Assembly: GCA_945862325.1 (NCBI GenBank)
Contig: CAMAXZ010000019.1
Location: 1 to 64,000, forward strand
DNA length: 64,000 nt
Direction: 5' to 3'
Source: Klebsiella pneumoniae
Lineage (GTDB): Bacteria; Myxococcota_A; UBA796; SXON01
Shown: one piece after another, positions 1-9,540 of the stretch
How positions within the stretch are numbered: the first letter of the stretch is position 1
Layout of the letters: each line of letters opens with the position of its first letter
Program-made: the position numbers and the translations under genes
The notes under the pieces: model-generated
What the model saw: only the letters and a program-made list of their open reading frames with translations
The model's database searches: none
Told to the model about the DNA's origin: nothing

Positions 1-1192
1 GCGGCCCTTCGAGGGGCGCCTCCGGGGGCGGATCGGGGCGAAGGGCGGACAGCCCCACGCCCGCCAGCGCCAGGGCGGCCACCCCCACGGCGACCCACAC
101 GGCGGCGCGGCGGCGGCCGGCGCCCGCGGCCACCGCGCCCACCGGACCCTGGTGCAACGACTGGATGAGCGCCAGCACCTCCTCGTTCTCCTCGTCGAAC
201 GCGAGGAGCCGATTGAGGTCGTGCAGGGCGGCGAGGGTGTCGCCCGCCGCGAGCTTCGCCTTTCCGGACGCGAGCAGGGTCGGGCGAAGGTGCGACTCGA
301 GCGCGGCGCGCGCCGCGGCCGGATCGAGGAGGTAGGACCTCAGGTTCACCAACGGATCGTCGGGCGTGAGGCCGACCGCCGCGAGGCAGCCCAGCAGCGC
401 CGTGCGGGCCTCGTCGGCGTTCGCGGGGCGGTCGTCCGGGCGGCTCTGGAGGAGGCGGTCGATGACGCTCACCATGGCGGGGGCCGCTTCGGGGGCCAGC
501 TCGAGGGCCTCCGCGCGGTTGCCGTCGATGATGTTCCGGAGGATCACCGAAGGGTTTCCTCCGGCGAAGGGGACGTGCCCCGTGACGCAGTGAAACAGCA
601 GGGACCCGAGCGAGAAGATGTCGGAGCGGCCATCGAGCGGTTGGTCGAGGGCCTGCTGTGGGCTCATGTACGCGGGCGAGCCGAGGAGCGAGCCGTCCAT
701 CGTGATCGTGCTCTCGTCGAGCACCCGGGCCACGCCGAAGTCCATCAGCTTGAGCTGACCTTCGCGGCTGATCATCACGTTCTCGGGCTTCACGTCGCGA
801 TGGACGATCCCCTGAGTGTGCGCAAACGCGAGCGCGCTCGCGATGTCGGCGCCGATGACCGCGGCGATCTCGCTCGGGATACGGCCGCTCTCTTGCAGAA
901 GCCCGAGCAGCGTGACGCCCTTCACGAGCTCGCAGACGATGTAACAGTCGTCGACGTTCGGGCCCGAGTAGTCGAGGATCGACACGATGTTCGGGTGCGA
1001 GAGCCGACCGACGGCGCGCGCCTCGCGGTTGAAGCGCTCCTTGTTGCGGCTGGACGCCGACAGGTGCGGATGGAGCACCTTGATCGCCACCTCGCGCCCG
1101 ATGGTCGTGTGGCGGCCGCGGTAGACCGTCGCCGTCGCGCCCTCGCCGATGCGCTGGAGCACGACGTACTTGTCGATCGTGGCGCCGATCAT
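1..1192 (-). CDS. Ser/Thr protein kinase (partial, C-terminus beyond window)
   Basis: A eukaryote-like (Hanks-type) protein kinase whose C-terminal end lies outside the left edge; about 397 residues are visible. The glycine loop GEGATATVYRG is at residues 16-26, the ATP-anchoring lysine in VAIKVL at about 38, the catalytic HRDVKPEN at 131-138 and DFG near 150, so the kinase domain looks active. After the kinase domain (to about residue 265) come short helical, TPR-like segments and then one hydrophobic span encoded near 60-130, so the protein is probably anchored in the inner membrane with an outside C-terminal part. The ATG was chosen because it immediately precedes the conserved kinase N-terminus and lies only 3 bases after the stop of the PpsR-type gene, which implies one transcript. 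The substrate is unknown. Confidence 0.9.
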   Translation of the reverse strand, partial: MIGATIDKYVVLQRIGEGATATVYRGRHTTIGREVAIKVLHPHLSASSRNKERFNREARAVGRLSHPNIVSILDYSGPNVDDCYIVCELVKGVTLLGLLQESGRIPSEIAAVIGADIASALAFAHTQGIVHRDVKPENVMISREGQLKLMDFGVARVLDESTITMDGSLLGSPAYMSPQQALDQPLDGRSDIFSLGSLLFHCVTGHVPFAGGNPSVILRNIIDGNRAEALELAPEAAPAMVSVIDRLLQSRPDDRPANADEARTALLGCLAAVGLTPDDPLVNLRSYLLDPAAARAALESHLRPTLLASGKAKLAAGDTLAALHDLNRLLAFDEENEEVLALIQSLHQGPVGAVAAGAGRRRAAVWVAVGVAALALAGVGLSALRPDPPPEAPLEGP

Positions 1193-1195
1193 CGG

Positions 1196-2044
1196 CTACA
1201 ACTGTCCGACCTCGTCCACGCCACCCAGCCGCCGCTCCTGGTAGATCGAGAGGATCGAGGCCGCTGTCTCCTCCAGCGCCTTGTTGGTGACGTTGACGAG
1301 CGTCCATTGACGGTTGCGACGGAACAGCTCGTCCGCGTACTCGAGCTCCGCGATGATGTAGTCCATCTGCCCGTAGTTCGTGTCATTCGACATGCGCATC
1401 GTCTGGAGGCGCTGCTTGCGGATGGCCACGAGGTTTTCCGGGTCGATGGTCAGGGCGAACACCTTGCGAGGGTCGATCTTGAAGATCTGCGGGGGCGGCT
1501 CGCGGCCGAGGACGAGGGGGACGTTCGCGACCTTGTAGCCTTTGTAGGCGAGGAACACGGACAGCGGGGTCTTCGAGGTGCGGGACACCCCCACCAGCAC
1601 GATGTCCGCCTTCTCCAACATCCGCGGCTCTTTGCCGTCGTCCACCTTCACGGTGAACTCGACCGCCTCGATCCGACGGAAGTAGTCGGCGTCGGTCCGG
1701 TGCAGGAGGCCCGGCTGACTGGTCGGCTGCTCGCCGAACCAGCCGGACAACGCGGTGATCACGTTGCCGATGACGTCGACCTGAAGGATGCGGAAGGCCT
1801 TCGAGAGCTCGTTGGCGAGGGACCGTTGATCGGCGCTGACGAGCGAGGTGACGACGAACGCCTCCTGCATGGCGGCCTGGCGCAGGATGCGCTCGAGCTG
1901 ATCGCGGTCGGTGACGTTCGAGAAGACGTTCACGGCGACGCGGACGCCGTCGAACTGCCGGAGCGCGGCGCGTGTGACGCGGTCTGCGGTGTCGCCGGTG
2001 GCGTCGCTCACGATGAACAAGGGGCGAGGCGCGCGTTCCGACAT
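1196..2044 (-). CDS. ppsR: Pyruvate,phosphate dikinase / PEP synthase regulatory protein (DUF299)
   Basis: Members of this family are bifunctional kinase/pyrophosphorylases that inactivate PEP synthase or PPDK by ADP-dependent threonine phosphorylation and reactivate it by phosphorolysis. The 282-residue protein has the usual family length. It begins RPLFIVSDATGDTA, the typical N-terminus, and carries the P-loop-like GVSRTSKTPLSVFLAYKG near residues 140-160, the family hallmark. An upstream in-frame extension exists, but the conserved start is the ATG at 2044. A TACACT hexamer lies 7 bases before that ATG. It is the first gene of a two-gene unit with the downstream Ser/Thr kinase. No PEP synthase or PPDK gene is in the window, so which of the two targets applies cannot be told. 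Confidence 0.9.
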   Translation of the reverse strand: MSERAPRPLFIVSDATGDTADRVTRAALRQFDGVRVAVNVFSNVTDRDQLERILRQAAMQEAFVVTSLVSADQRSLANELSKAFRILQVDVIGNVITALSGWFGEQPTSQPGLLHRTDADYFRRIEAVEFTVKVDDGKEPRMLEKADIVLVGVSRTSKTPLSVFLAYKGYKVANVPLVLGREPPPQIFKIDPRKVFALTIDPENLVAIRKQRLQTMRMSNDTNYGQMDYIIAELEYADELFRRNRQWTLVNVTNKALEETAASILSIYQERRLGGVDEVGQL

Positions 2045-2051
2045 CCCCACG

Positions 2052-2092
2052 AGTGTATCGCGGGTCCGGCGTTCCCCCAACCGCGATAGGTC
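2052..2092. promoter_or_regulatory. Divergent promoter region with inverted CGCGATA boxes
   Basis: Between ppsR and the next plus-strand gene lies a perfect 8-base inverted repeat, TATCGCGG at 2056-2063 and CCGCGATA at 2081-2088. The right arm runs into GATAGG, 7 bases before the plus-strand GTG at 2098. On the minus strand TACACT (2052-2057) is 7 bases before the ppsR ATG. These are candidate -10 elements for near-leaderless transcripts; no good -35 is visible. Confidence 0.4.
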
Positions 2093-2097
2093 GTGGC

Positions 2098-2739
2098 GTG
2101 GCGCCACTGCTCGAACGCTTCGCGGACACGGCCCGCGCGGGGGCGTGGCGAAGGGCCCTCGCGGCCGGCGCCGCCAGCCTGTCCTGGTCGGAGCTCGACG
2201 TCGCGGTGGCCCGGGCGGCGGTGGGGCTGATCCGCGCGCGGACAGCGAGTCCGGCGGGCGCCCCGCTCCTGTGGTGGTCCGACGATCCCATCGCGCGGGT
2301 CGTCTGGACGCTCGCCCTGCTTCACGTGGGCGTCGTCGCGTCGCCCCGACGCGGCGCCGGCCCCCTCGTCGTCGAGCCCGGCGCGGACGATCCCTCGCGG
2401 CTCGCGCGGCTCCGTGCCGAGCTGCGCCCGCGCGACGCGGCCATCGTGCTCGACGGCCGGGTGCGCGATCACGCGGAGCTGGGGCGCCTCGGCCTGCGCG
2501 TGGCGCACGCGGTCGGGGGCGCCCGCGAGTTGATCCTCGAAGATGACCCGGTCGCGTTGACGATCGCCGTCGCGGGGGCGTGCGTGGCGGGGTGGGGGAT
2601 CGTGATCGGGGCGCCCCCGCCGGACGCGGGCCGCGCGGACGTCCTGCTGCGTCTCGGGCCGATTGGCCTGGGCGAGCGGCTGACGCGCCGGCTCGCCGGC
2701 GGACCCCGGCTGTTGGCGGCGCTGCCCGCGCTCGAGTGA
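2098..2739 (+). CDS. Acyl/aryl-CoA ligase-like N-terminal fragment, function unknown
   Basis: The 213-residue protein resembles only the first part of AMP-dependent synthetases: a segment LSWSELDVAVARAAVGL (about residues 28-44), followed by a stretch WTLALLHVGVVASP that matches the usual region where ligases read like 'aG.v.vPl'. The rest has hydrophobic segments, but none of the ATP/AMP-binding motifs (no Ser/Thr/Gly-rich P-loop, no YGxTE), so it cannot be a working ligase. It may be a decayed ligase or a small protein derived from one. GTG at 2098 was preferred over an upstream in-frame ATG at 2053 because the latter overlaps the divergent promoter region. The next gene, an AMACR-type CoA enzyme, follows after 21 bases. 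The family assignment is weak. Confidence 0.55.
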   Translation: MAPLLERFADTARAGAWRRALAAGAASLSWSELDVAVARAAVGLIRARTASPAGAPLLWWSDDPIARVVWTLALLHVGVVASPRRGAGPLVVEPGADDPSRLARLRAELRPRDAAIVLDGRVRDHAELGRLGLRVAHAVGGARELILEDDPVALTIAVAGACVAGWGIVIGAPPPDAGRADVLLRLGPIGLGERLTRRLAGGPRLLAALPALE

Positions 2740-2747
2740 CCCGCCGC

Positions 2748-2755
2748 GATAGACG
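2748..2755 (+). promoter_or_regulatory. -10-like box upstream of AMACR-type gene
   Basis: CGCGATAGAC ends 5-7 bases before the GTG start at 2761. It has the same CGCGATAG core and nearly the same spacing as the box before 2098. It suggests a second, near-leaderless start of transcription inside the unit. Confidence 0.3.
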
Positions 2756-2760
2756 GGCGT

Positions 2761-3774
2761 GTGCACGGCGTACGCGTCATCGATCTTTCACGCCTCCTCC
2801 CAGGGCCGTTCGCCACCCTTTGCCTCCAGGGGCTCGGCGCGCAGGTCGTCAAGGTGGAAGACCCGGACGGCGGCGACCCGCTGCGCGCCGTCGGCCCGTC
2901 GATCGGGGAGCACGGCGCCTGGTTCACCGCACTCAACCGCGGGAAGCGGAGCGTGGCGCTCGATCTTCGCACCGCGCAGGGCCGCGAGGACCTGCTCGTG
3001 CTGCTCGGTGGCGCCGACGTGCTCGTCGAGTCGTTCCGCCCCGGCGTCCTCGCGCGCCTCGGGCTCGACCCGGAGATATTGCGGGCGCGGTTCCCGCGCC
3101 TCGTGATCGCGAGCCTCACCGGGTGGGGGCAGAGCGGGCCGTGGGCGCGACGCCCGGCGCACGACCTGAATTTCCTGGCGATCTCCGGCATCCTCGGCCT
3201 GGACCTCGCGGCGAACGGCGAGCCGCGGGTGCCCGCGCTCCAGTGGGCGGACCTCTCCGCGGGCGGGCTCGCGGCGGCCCTCCGGATCGTCGCGGCGCTG
3301 CTCACCCGCGAGCGGAGCGGGCGCGGGTGCTGGCTGGACATCGCGATGCTCGATGGCTTGATCGGGCTCCAGCAGACACACTGGGCCCTCGCGGCCGCCG
3401 GAGTGGAGCGGGACACCCTGCTGAGCGGAGAGGCCCCGATGTACGGGCTGTATCGTACGCGCGACGAGCGCTGGGTCAGCGTCGCGGCGCTCGAGCCGGA
3501 CTTCCTCTCGCACCTGTGGGCGGCGGCCGAGGGCGACGTGACCCACCGCGGGCTCGCGACGCTGTTCGAGAGTGACACACATGACGCATGGGACGAGCGG
3601 CTTCCCGATGCATGTGTCGCGCCGGTGTTGTCCCCGGCGGAGGCGCGACGTCATCCGCAGGTCGTGGCGCGCGAGCTTTTTCGTGAGGACGGGCTCGCGC
3701 ATCCGCCGACCGGCCCGGTCGCGGGCGCGCCGCCCCGCCTCGGGGAGCACACCGCGTTGGAGCTCGGACGCTGA
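2761..3774 (+). CDS. CoA-transferase family III / alpha-methylacyl-CoA racemase-like (CaiB/BaiF)
   Basis: A family III CoA enzyme of 337 residues, close to the length of alpha-methylacyl-CoA racemase (AMACR). The N-terminus VRVIDLSRLLPGPFATLCLQ is the family signature, followed by GADVLVESFRPGV and the RLVIASLTGWGQSGP motif. The segment AHDLNFLAISG (about residues 136-146) carries the His-Asp pair characteristic of AMACR rather than of formyl-CoA transferase, so racemisation of 2-methyl-branched acyl-CoA is the likeliest activity; this is family knowledge, not shown here. It starts with GTG and its TGA stop overlaps the ATG of the potassium channel gene (ATGA), indicating translational coupling. 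Confidence 0.85.
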   Translation: MHGVRVIDLSRLLPGPFATLCLQGLGAQVVKVEDPDGGDPLRAVGPSIGEHGAWFTALNRGKRSVALDLRTAQGREDLLVLLGGADVLVESFRPGVLARLGLDPEILRARFPRLVIASLTGWGQSGPWARRPAHDLNFLAISGILGLDLAANGEPRVPALQWADLSAGGLAAALRIVAALLTRERSGRGCWLDIAMLDGLIGLQQTHWALAAAGVERDTLLSGEAPMYGLYRTRDERWVSVAALEPDFLSHLWAAAEGDVTHRGLATLFESDTHDAWDERLPDACVAPVLSPAEARRHPQVVARELFREDGLAHPPTGPVAGAPPRLGEHTALELGR

Positions 3775-4655
3775 TGGCCGCGGCGCCTCCTCGACCGACG
3801 CCCGCGCCGGGCAACGCGGGTGGCCCGCCGCTGTTCCGCCTCGTGGGTGCGCGGGCCGCGCCGTTTCGTGACGCGTATCACGCGTTCCTCGAGGCATCCT
3901 GGCCGGTCGCCATCGGCGGCATCTCCGGGCTCTGGATCCTCGTGAACATGGCGTTCGCGACGGCGTACGCAGCGGTCGGCGGCGTGTCGGGCGCCGTCTC
4001 CTGGCGCGATCACTTCTACTTCAGCGTACAGACCTTGAGCACCGTCGGGTACGGGGCGATGGTGCCGCAGTCCGAGGCGGCCCACCTGCTGGTCACGCTC
4101 GAGTCCCTCGCCGGGCTCGTCGTCACGGCGGTGGCCACCGGCCTCGTGTTCGCGAAGTTCGGGCGTACCACGACACACCTGATCTTCGCGAGGCAAGCCG
4201 TCATCGGCACCCAGGACGGGGTGCCGACGCTCGCGGTGCGGGTTGGAAACGAGCGTCTGAACAAGATCGTGGACGTCCGCTTCGCGATTCAGCTCATCCG
4301 CACCGAGCACACCGTGGAGGGCCAGACCTTCTACCGGATGCTCGACCTCCCGCTCACGCGCACCGGCGCCGCCAACCTCCGCGCGGCGTTCCTCCTTCAC
4401 CACCGGATCCCCGGGGGGCCGCTCGAAGGCCTCGACCCGGCGCGGTTCGAGGCGGACGAGTGCGAGCTGCACGTCATCGTGACCGGCCTGGACGAGACCA
4501 CCCTGCAGCCGGTGCACGCGTCGTACACGTACGGCGCGGGGGACGTCGTCTGGGGCGCTCGGTACGTGGACATGCTCACCGAGCTGCCGGATGGCACGAT
4601 CGAGGTCGACGTCCGGAAGTTTCACGAGGTCGTGAACGTTACGGTGGCGGCATGA
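3774..4655 (+). CDS. Inward-rectifier potassium channel (KirBac type)
   Basis: A tetrameric inner-membrane K+ channel of 293 residues. Transmembrane helix 1 is about residues 45-66, the pore helix and selectivity filter TLSTVGYG at 87-94 match KirBac exactly, and helix 2 spans about 104-126. After FAKFGR (the gating junction) the C-terminal 165 residues form the immunoglobulin-like cytoplasmic domain typical of Kir channels, with RVGNERLNKIVDVRF and the later HASYTYGAGDVVWG as recognisable family stretches. It is coupled by ATGA overlaps to the gene before (AMACR-type) and the gene after (pirin), which is an odd mixture of functions for one operon. KirBac proteins are usually gated by lipids and ligands; nothing in the sequence shows its regulation here. 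Confidence 0.93.
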   Translation: MAAAPPRPTPAPGNAGGPPLFRLVGARAAPFRDAYHAFLEASWPVAIGGISGLWILVNMAFATAYAAVGGVSGAVSWRDHFYFSVQTLSTVGYGAMVPQSEAAHLLVTLESLAGLVVTAVATGLVFAKFGRTTTHLIFARQAVIGTQDGVPTLAVRVGNERLNKIVDVRFAIQLIRTEHTVEGQTFYRMLDLPLTRTGAANLRAAFLLHHRIPGGPLEGLDPARFEADECELHVIVTGLDETTLQPVHASYTYGAGDVVWGARYVDMLTELPDGTIEVDVRKFHEVVNVTVAA

Positions 4656-5644
4656 TCCTCGCCCAGACCCCCCTCGGCTTCGCCTGGCCCACGTTGGACC
4701 CGTTCCTGTTCTGCGTCCATCACGACGACGCCTACCCCGCCGGCGACGGGCGGCTCGGGCCGGCGGCGAGCCTCGCCGAGCGTGAGCTCGGCCAGGACTT
4801 CACGCCACGAGACGGCTGGCGGATGTATCACGGGCGCGAGGTGCCCGGGTTCCCCGGGCACCCCCACCGCGGCGTCGAGACCGTCACGGTCGTGCGTCGC
4901 GGCCTGGTGGACCACTGCGACTCCCTGGGGGCGGCGGCGCGCTACGGTCGCGGCGACGTCCAGTGGCTCACGGCGGGCGCCGGCATCCAACACAGTGAGA
5001 TGTTTCCGCTGGTGGACACGGCCGCGCCGAACCCGCTCGAGCTGTTCCAGATCTGGCTGAACCTCCCGAAGGCCGACAAGATGGCGCCGGCGCACTTCGC
5101 GATGTTCTGGGCGCACCAGATCCGCCGCCACACCGACGGCGGCGCGACGGTGGCGGTGGTGGCCGGCTCGCTGGGCGCCGCCGCGGCGAACCCGCCGCCG
5201 CCGCGCTCGTGGGCGGCGCGCGCCGAGGCCGACGTGGCGATCTGGACGATCCACCTCGAGCCCGGGGCGCGTACGCTGCTTCCGGCGGCGCGTCCGGGCG
5301 TCAACCGGGTGCTCTACCTGTTCCGTGGCGCGGCTCGGGTGGCCGGGGTCAGGGTCGCGTCGCCCACGGCGATCCAGGTGCGCGCGGACGCCCCCCTCGA
5401 GCTCGGGGGCTTCGACGACGAGGCGGAGCTGCTCCTGCTTCAGGGGCGCCCGATCGGCGAGCCCGTGGCCAACCACGGCCCGTTCGTGATGAACACGACC
5501 GAGGAGATCCAGCAGGCATACGCCGACTATCGGCGTACCCGCTTCGGCGGGTGGCCCTGGCCCTCCACCGCGCCCACCCACCCGGCCGCGGAGGGGCGCT
5601 TCGCGCGTCACGCCGACGGGCGTGAGGAGCGCGCGGAGGACTGA
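4652..5644 (+). CDS. Pirin family protein (bicupin)
   Basis: Pirins are two-cupin proteins that bind Fe or another metal; some act as quercetinases, others as regulators. In this 330-residue protein the first cupin has FPGHPHRGVETVTVV (residues 68-82), giving two of the metal-binding histidines, and QWLTAGAGIQHSEM, giving the third histidine and the glutamate. The second cupin region is recognisable (residues about 200-270) and the C-terminal GEPVANHGPFVMNTTEEIQQA is a pirin hallmark. The ATG at 4652 overlaps the stop of the channel gene. The next gene begins directly after its stop. The substrate cannot be deduced. Confidence 0.92.
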   Translation: MILAQTPLGFAWPTLDPFLFCVHHDDAYPAGDGRLGPAASLAERELGQDFTPRDGWRMYHGREVPGFPGHPHRGVETVTVVRRGLVDHCDSLGAAARYGRGDVQWLTAGAGIQHSEMFPLVDTAAPNPLELFQIWLNLPKADKMAPAHFAMFWAHQIRRHTDGGATVAVVAGSLGAAAANPPPPRSWAARAEADVAIWTIHLEPGARTLLPAARPGVNRVLYLFRGAARVAGVRVASPTAIQVRADAPLELGGFDDEAELLLLQGRPIGEPVANHGPFVMNTTEEIQQAYADYRRTRFGGWPWPSTAPTHPAAEGRFARHADGREERAED

Positions 5645-6539
5645 GTGGCCTGCACGGACTGCCCCCGGGCCTGCGCGGCGCGAGGGCCCGGGAGCATCTG
5701 CGGGGTTGACACGTCTCGCGTGTATTGGCGCGGTGTCACCGTGCTCGAAGAGACGGAGATCGCCCCGACCTACGAGATCTACCTGACAGGCTGCTCCCTC
5801 CGGTGCCGGTTCTGCACCGTGCCGCGCGCGATCGAGCGGCCGCACGAGGGGGAGGCGATCACCCCCGAGGACCTCGCCGCGGCGGTCGCCGACCCACGAC
5901 ACCCCTGCTTCCGGACGGTGTCGTTCGTCGGCGGCGATCCTGCGGTGAACCTGCCGTATCTCACCAAGCTGGCGCCCTTGCTCCGGGCCCGGCTGCCCGG
6001 GGTCCCCATCGTGTTCAACACGAACCTCTACTGGGGGCCCTCCGTGGCCGCGTGGGCGCGCGCGCACGTCGACGTGGTCGTCGGGGACGTGCACTTCTGG
6101 GCGACGGACTGCGCTCGGGCGGTGGCCGGAGCCGCCGACTACCCGGCGGTCGCGGTCCGGTCGGCGGAGGCGGCCGCAGCGTCGGGGCTCCGGCTCCTCC
6201 TGCGCGTCCTCGTGCTGCCGGGTCACGTCGGGTGTTGCGCGGCCCCGACGATCGCGTGGGCCCGGACGCTCGAGGGCGACGTGCGCGTGCACGTCATGAC
6301 GCACTACGCGCCCGTCGGCCGGGCCCGTGGGCACCCGACGCTCGGCCGCGCGCTCGACCCGGTCGAGCAGGCCCAGGTCGCGTCGCTGTGCGCCGGCCTC
6401 TCCGCCCCGCCCATCGGCGCCGGCGCGGGGTCCGCGGGCGAGGACCCGGACGTCCCCGTGGAGATCGACGGCGAAGGCCGACTGTTCTTCCCGTTCGTGA
6501 CGGGCTCCGTGCTGCCGGCGCTCGAGGGGTATCGGTCGG

Positions 6540-6546
6540 TTAGCCC
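6540..6546 (+). promoter_or_regulatory. -10-like TTAGCC box before Ycf46-type gene
   Basis: TTAGCC ends 7 bases before the ATG at 6553. The same hexamer stands 6 bases before slyD (24302) and 8 bases before moaD (20990). It suggests that the cluster starting at 6553 has its own promoter and a near-leaderless message. Confidence 0.35.
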
Positions 6547-6552
6547 TGCGTC

Positions 6553-8025
<1,473 letters not shown>

Positions 8026-8526
8026 ATGTCGGTGGTGGTCACCGTCGCGGCGGCGGGCGCCGTCACTGTAGGCGCGCCGGTGCTCAGCGCGCTCGCGGCG
8101 GCGGCGGCGGCGGCGCTCGGGATGCGCGTCCTGGACGCGGCGGAGCAGGAGCAGCACCGCGTGGATCTGCAGGCGCGCCGCGCCGCGCAGCTGACCGACC
8201 TCGACACCTCGGTGGAGCTCAGCGTGGCCACGGAGGCCGTGGTGGATCAGGTCGTCGCCGACCGATGTGTCGTCGAGATGGCGGACGTTCGGGTGCTCTT
8301 GCGCATGGAGCGCGACATTCGCGGCGCGCTGCGGGTCACCGCGCACGGGGAAGGGGTGAGCCGCGCGGAGGTGTCGCGGCGGGCCGAAGCGCTTCTCGGC
8401 CTCTTGCGTCAGCAGATCGCCTACCGCGACCTCGTGCGCCGCATGGAGGGGCACGGGTTCGCCGTGGCCGAAGAGCAGCGCGCCGCGGACGGCACCGTGC
8501 GCCTCCGCCTCCGGCGAGGCCGGTGA
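8026..8526 (+). CDS. Ycf35-like (DUF1257) protein
   Basis: A 166-residue protein that starts directly after the AAA ATPase stop. Its first 35 residues are Ala-rich and hydrophobic and could be a membrane segment, encoded by a run of gcg triplets. The C-terminal third, QQIAYRDLVRRMEGHGF followed by AVAEEQ and DGTVRLRLRR, matches the end of DUF1257/Ycf35 proteins, which read like 'YAYH.l......GF.v.e.......G...L...R'. The middle is diverged. The family has no known biochemical role; its neighbours here (Ycf46-type ATPase and DUF2997 protein) support the assignment. A profile search against the DUF1257 model would decide it. Confidence 0.65.
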   Translation: MSVVVTVAAAGAVTVGAPVLSALAAAAAAALGMRVLDAAEQEQHRVDLQARRAAQLTDLDTSVELSVATEAVVDQVVADRCVVEMADVRVLLRMERDIRGALRVTAHGEGVSRAEVSRRAEALLGLLRQQIAYRDLVRRMEGHGFAVAEEQRAADGTVRLRLRRGR

Positions 8527-8529
8527 CGC

Positions 8530-9300
8530 GTGTCCCGCTTCGACCACATCGTCGCGCCCGAGGCGGTCGACGGGCACGAGGAGGCTCGCCCGGGGCCGGA
8601 GCGCGTCCTGTCCACCGCGCGCACGGCGCTCGAGCACGGCGCGTTCGAGGCGGCGCTGCGCTTCTACAGCCGCGCGCTCGAGCAGGACCGGGGGAACGCG
8701 GAGGCGTGGATTGGGCAGGTGCGCGCGCTCCTCGGCATGGGGCAGCCGGAGGAGGCGGCGCGGTGGCTCGAGCAGGCCGCGGCCCAGCTCGGCGAACGAC
8801 CGACCCTGCACGCCCTTCGGGCTCTCGCGTCCCTCCAGGCGGGGCGGCTCGATGACGCGCGCGCGTGGTCGGACCGCGCGTTGCAGTCGGGTCGTGACGA
8901 CCCGGAGGTCTGGCTCGCGCGCGCCGCCGTCGTGTATGGGGACGGACAGCCGAAGATGGGCCGGGTGAACCTCGACAAGGCCCACGAGCGCGCGCCGGGG
9001 CCGCTCGGCGCGCTCCACGCCGCAGAGGTCGCCCTGCACGCGGGGGATCTCCCCACCGCGCGCGTGTGGCTCGACCGTGCGCGCCGTGCCGACGACACCA
9101 ACCCGCGCGTCGCCCTGGGCTACGGCGTGTACTGGGAGCGCGTCGGCGACCTCGCCCAGGCGCGTCAGGAGCTCGAGCGCGCGCTTGCCCTCGAGCCGCG
9201 CATGACCTCCGCGCGTGTCGCGCTCGAGGACCTGTCCAACCGCGGGGTGTGGTCCCGCGTCGCCAGCGCCCTCCGCCGCTGGCTCGGAGGTGAAGCGTGA
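8530..9300 (+). CDS. Tetratricopeptide-repeat protein
   Basis: A soluble 256-residue TPR protein starting with GTG. Repeats of about 34 residues run from about residue 25 to 240: AFEAALRFYSRALEQDRGNAEAWIGQV, EEAARWLEQAAAQLGERPTLHAL, RLDDARAWSDRAL, and the last DLAQARQELERALALEPRMTSA show the W/L-G-Y-A-F-A-P pattern. TPR proteins are interaction scaffolds, so it may bridge the AAA ATPase to the small neighbours. It sits between the Ycf35-like and the DUF2997 genes, where many cyanobacterial clusters carry a ferredoxin-like gene instead. Its stop overlaps the next GTG (GTGA). Confidence 0.85.
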   Translation: MSRFDHIVAPEAVDGHEEARPGPERVLSTARTALEHGAFEAALRFYSRALEQDRGNAEAWIGQVRALLGMGQPEEAARWLEQAAAQLGERPTLHALRALASLQAGRLDDARAWSDRALQSGRDDPEVWLARAAVVYGDGQPKMGRVNLDKAHERAPGPLGALHAAEVALHAGDLPTARVWLDRARRADDTNPRVALGYGVYWERVGDLAQARQELERALALEPRMTSARVALEDLSNRGVWSRVASALRRWLGGEA

Positions 9301-9539
9301 GCACGGATGTCGATGATCCTGAGTTCGACGACGCCGAGATCCAGATCGAGCTGCGCCCCGACGGCACGGTCCGATTCGAGGTCGGCGGCGTGCCGGGCGC
9401 CGGGTGCGAGGCGCTCGAGCAGCGCGTGCTCGCGGCGCTCGGCGGCCGCGTCGTGGCGCGCGAGCACACGGCGTCGTTCTACCAGTCGCCGAAGCTGAGC
9501 CTCCTGGGTCGCGCGCAGCGGTGGCTCGGCCGGCGCTGA
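9297..9539 (+). CDS. DUF2997 family small protein
   Basis: An 80-residue protein. Its core reads as 'I.I.L.PDGTVRFEVGGVPGAGCEAL', then LG and a terminal T.SFYQSPK, which matches the DUF2997 pattern (an 'i.pdG.v..ev.G..G..C' strand pair with a conserved Cys and a terminal Tyr). The family has no known function and in cyanobacteria is found beside Ycf35-type proteins. It is translationally coupled (GTGA) to the TPR gene. The last 15 residues are basic with WLGRR, perhaps a nucleic-acid or membrane contact. Confidence 0.75.
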   Translation: MSTDVDDPEFDDAEIQIELRPDGTVRFEVGGVPGAGCEALEQRVLAALGGRVVAREHTASFYQSPKLSLLGRAQRWLGRR

Positions 9540-9540
9540 C

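Noticed and set aside
152-2089. Long plus-strand open frame (645 codons) opposite the kinase and ppsR genes
   Set aside because: It is Arg/Val/Glu-biased and without family motifs; the minus strand has intact kinase and PpsR motifs. It is a G+C shadow.
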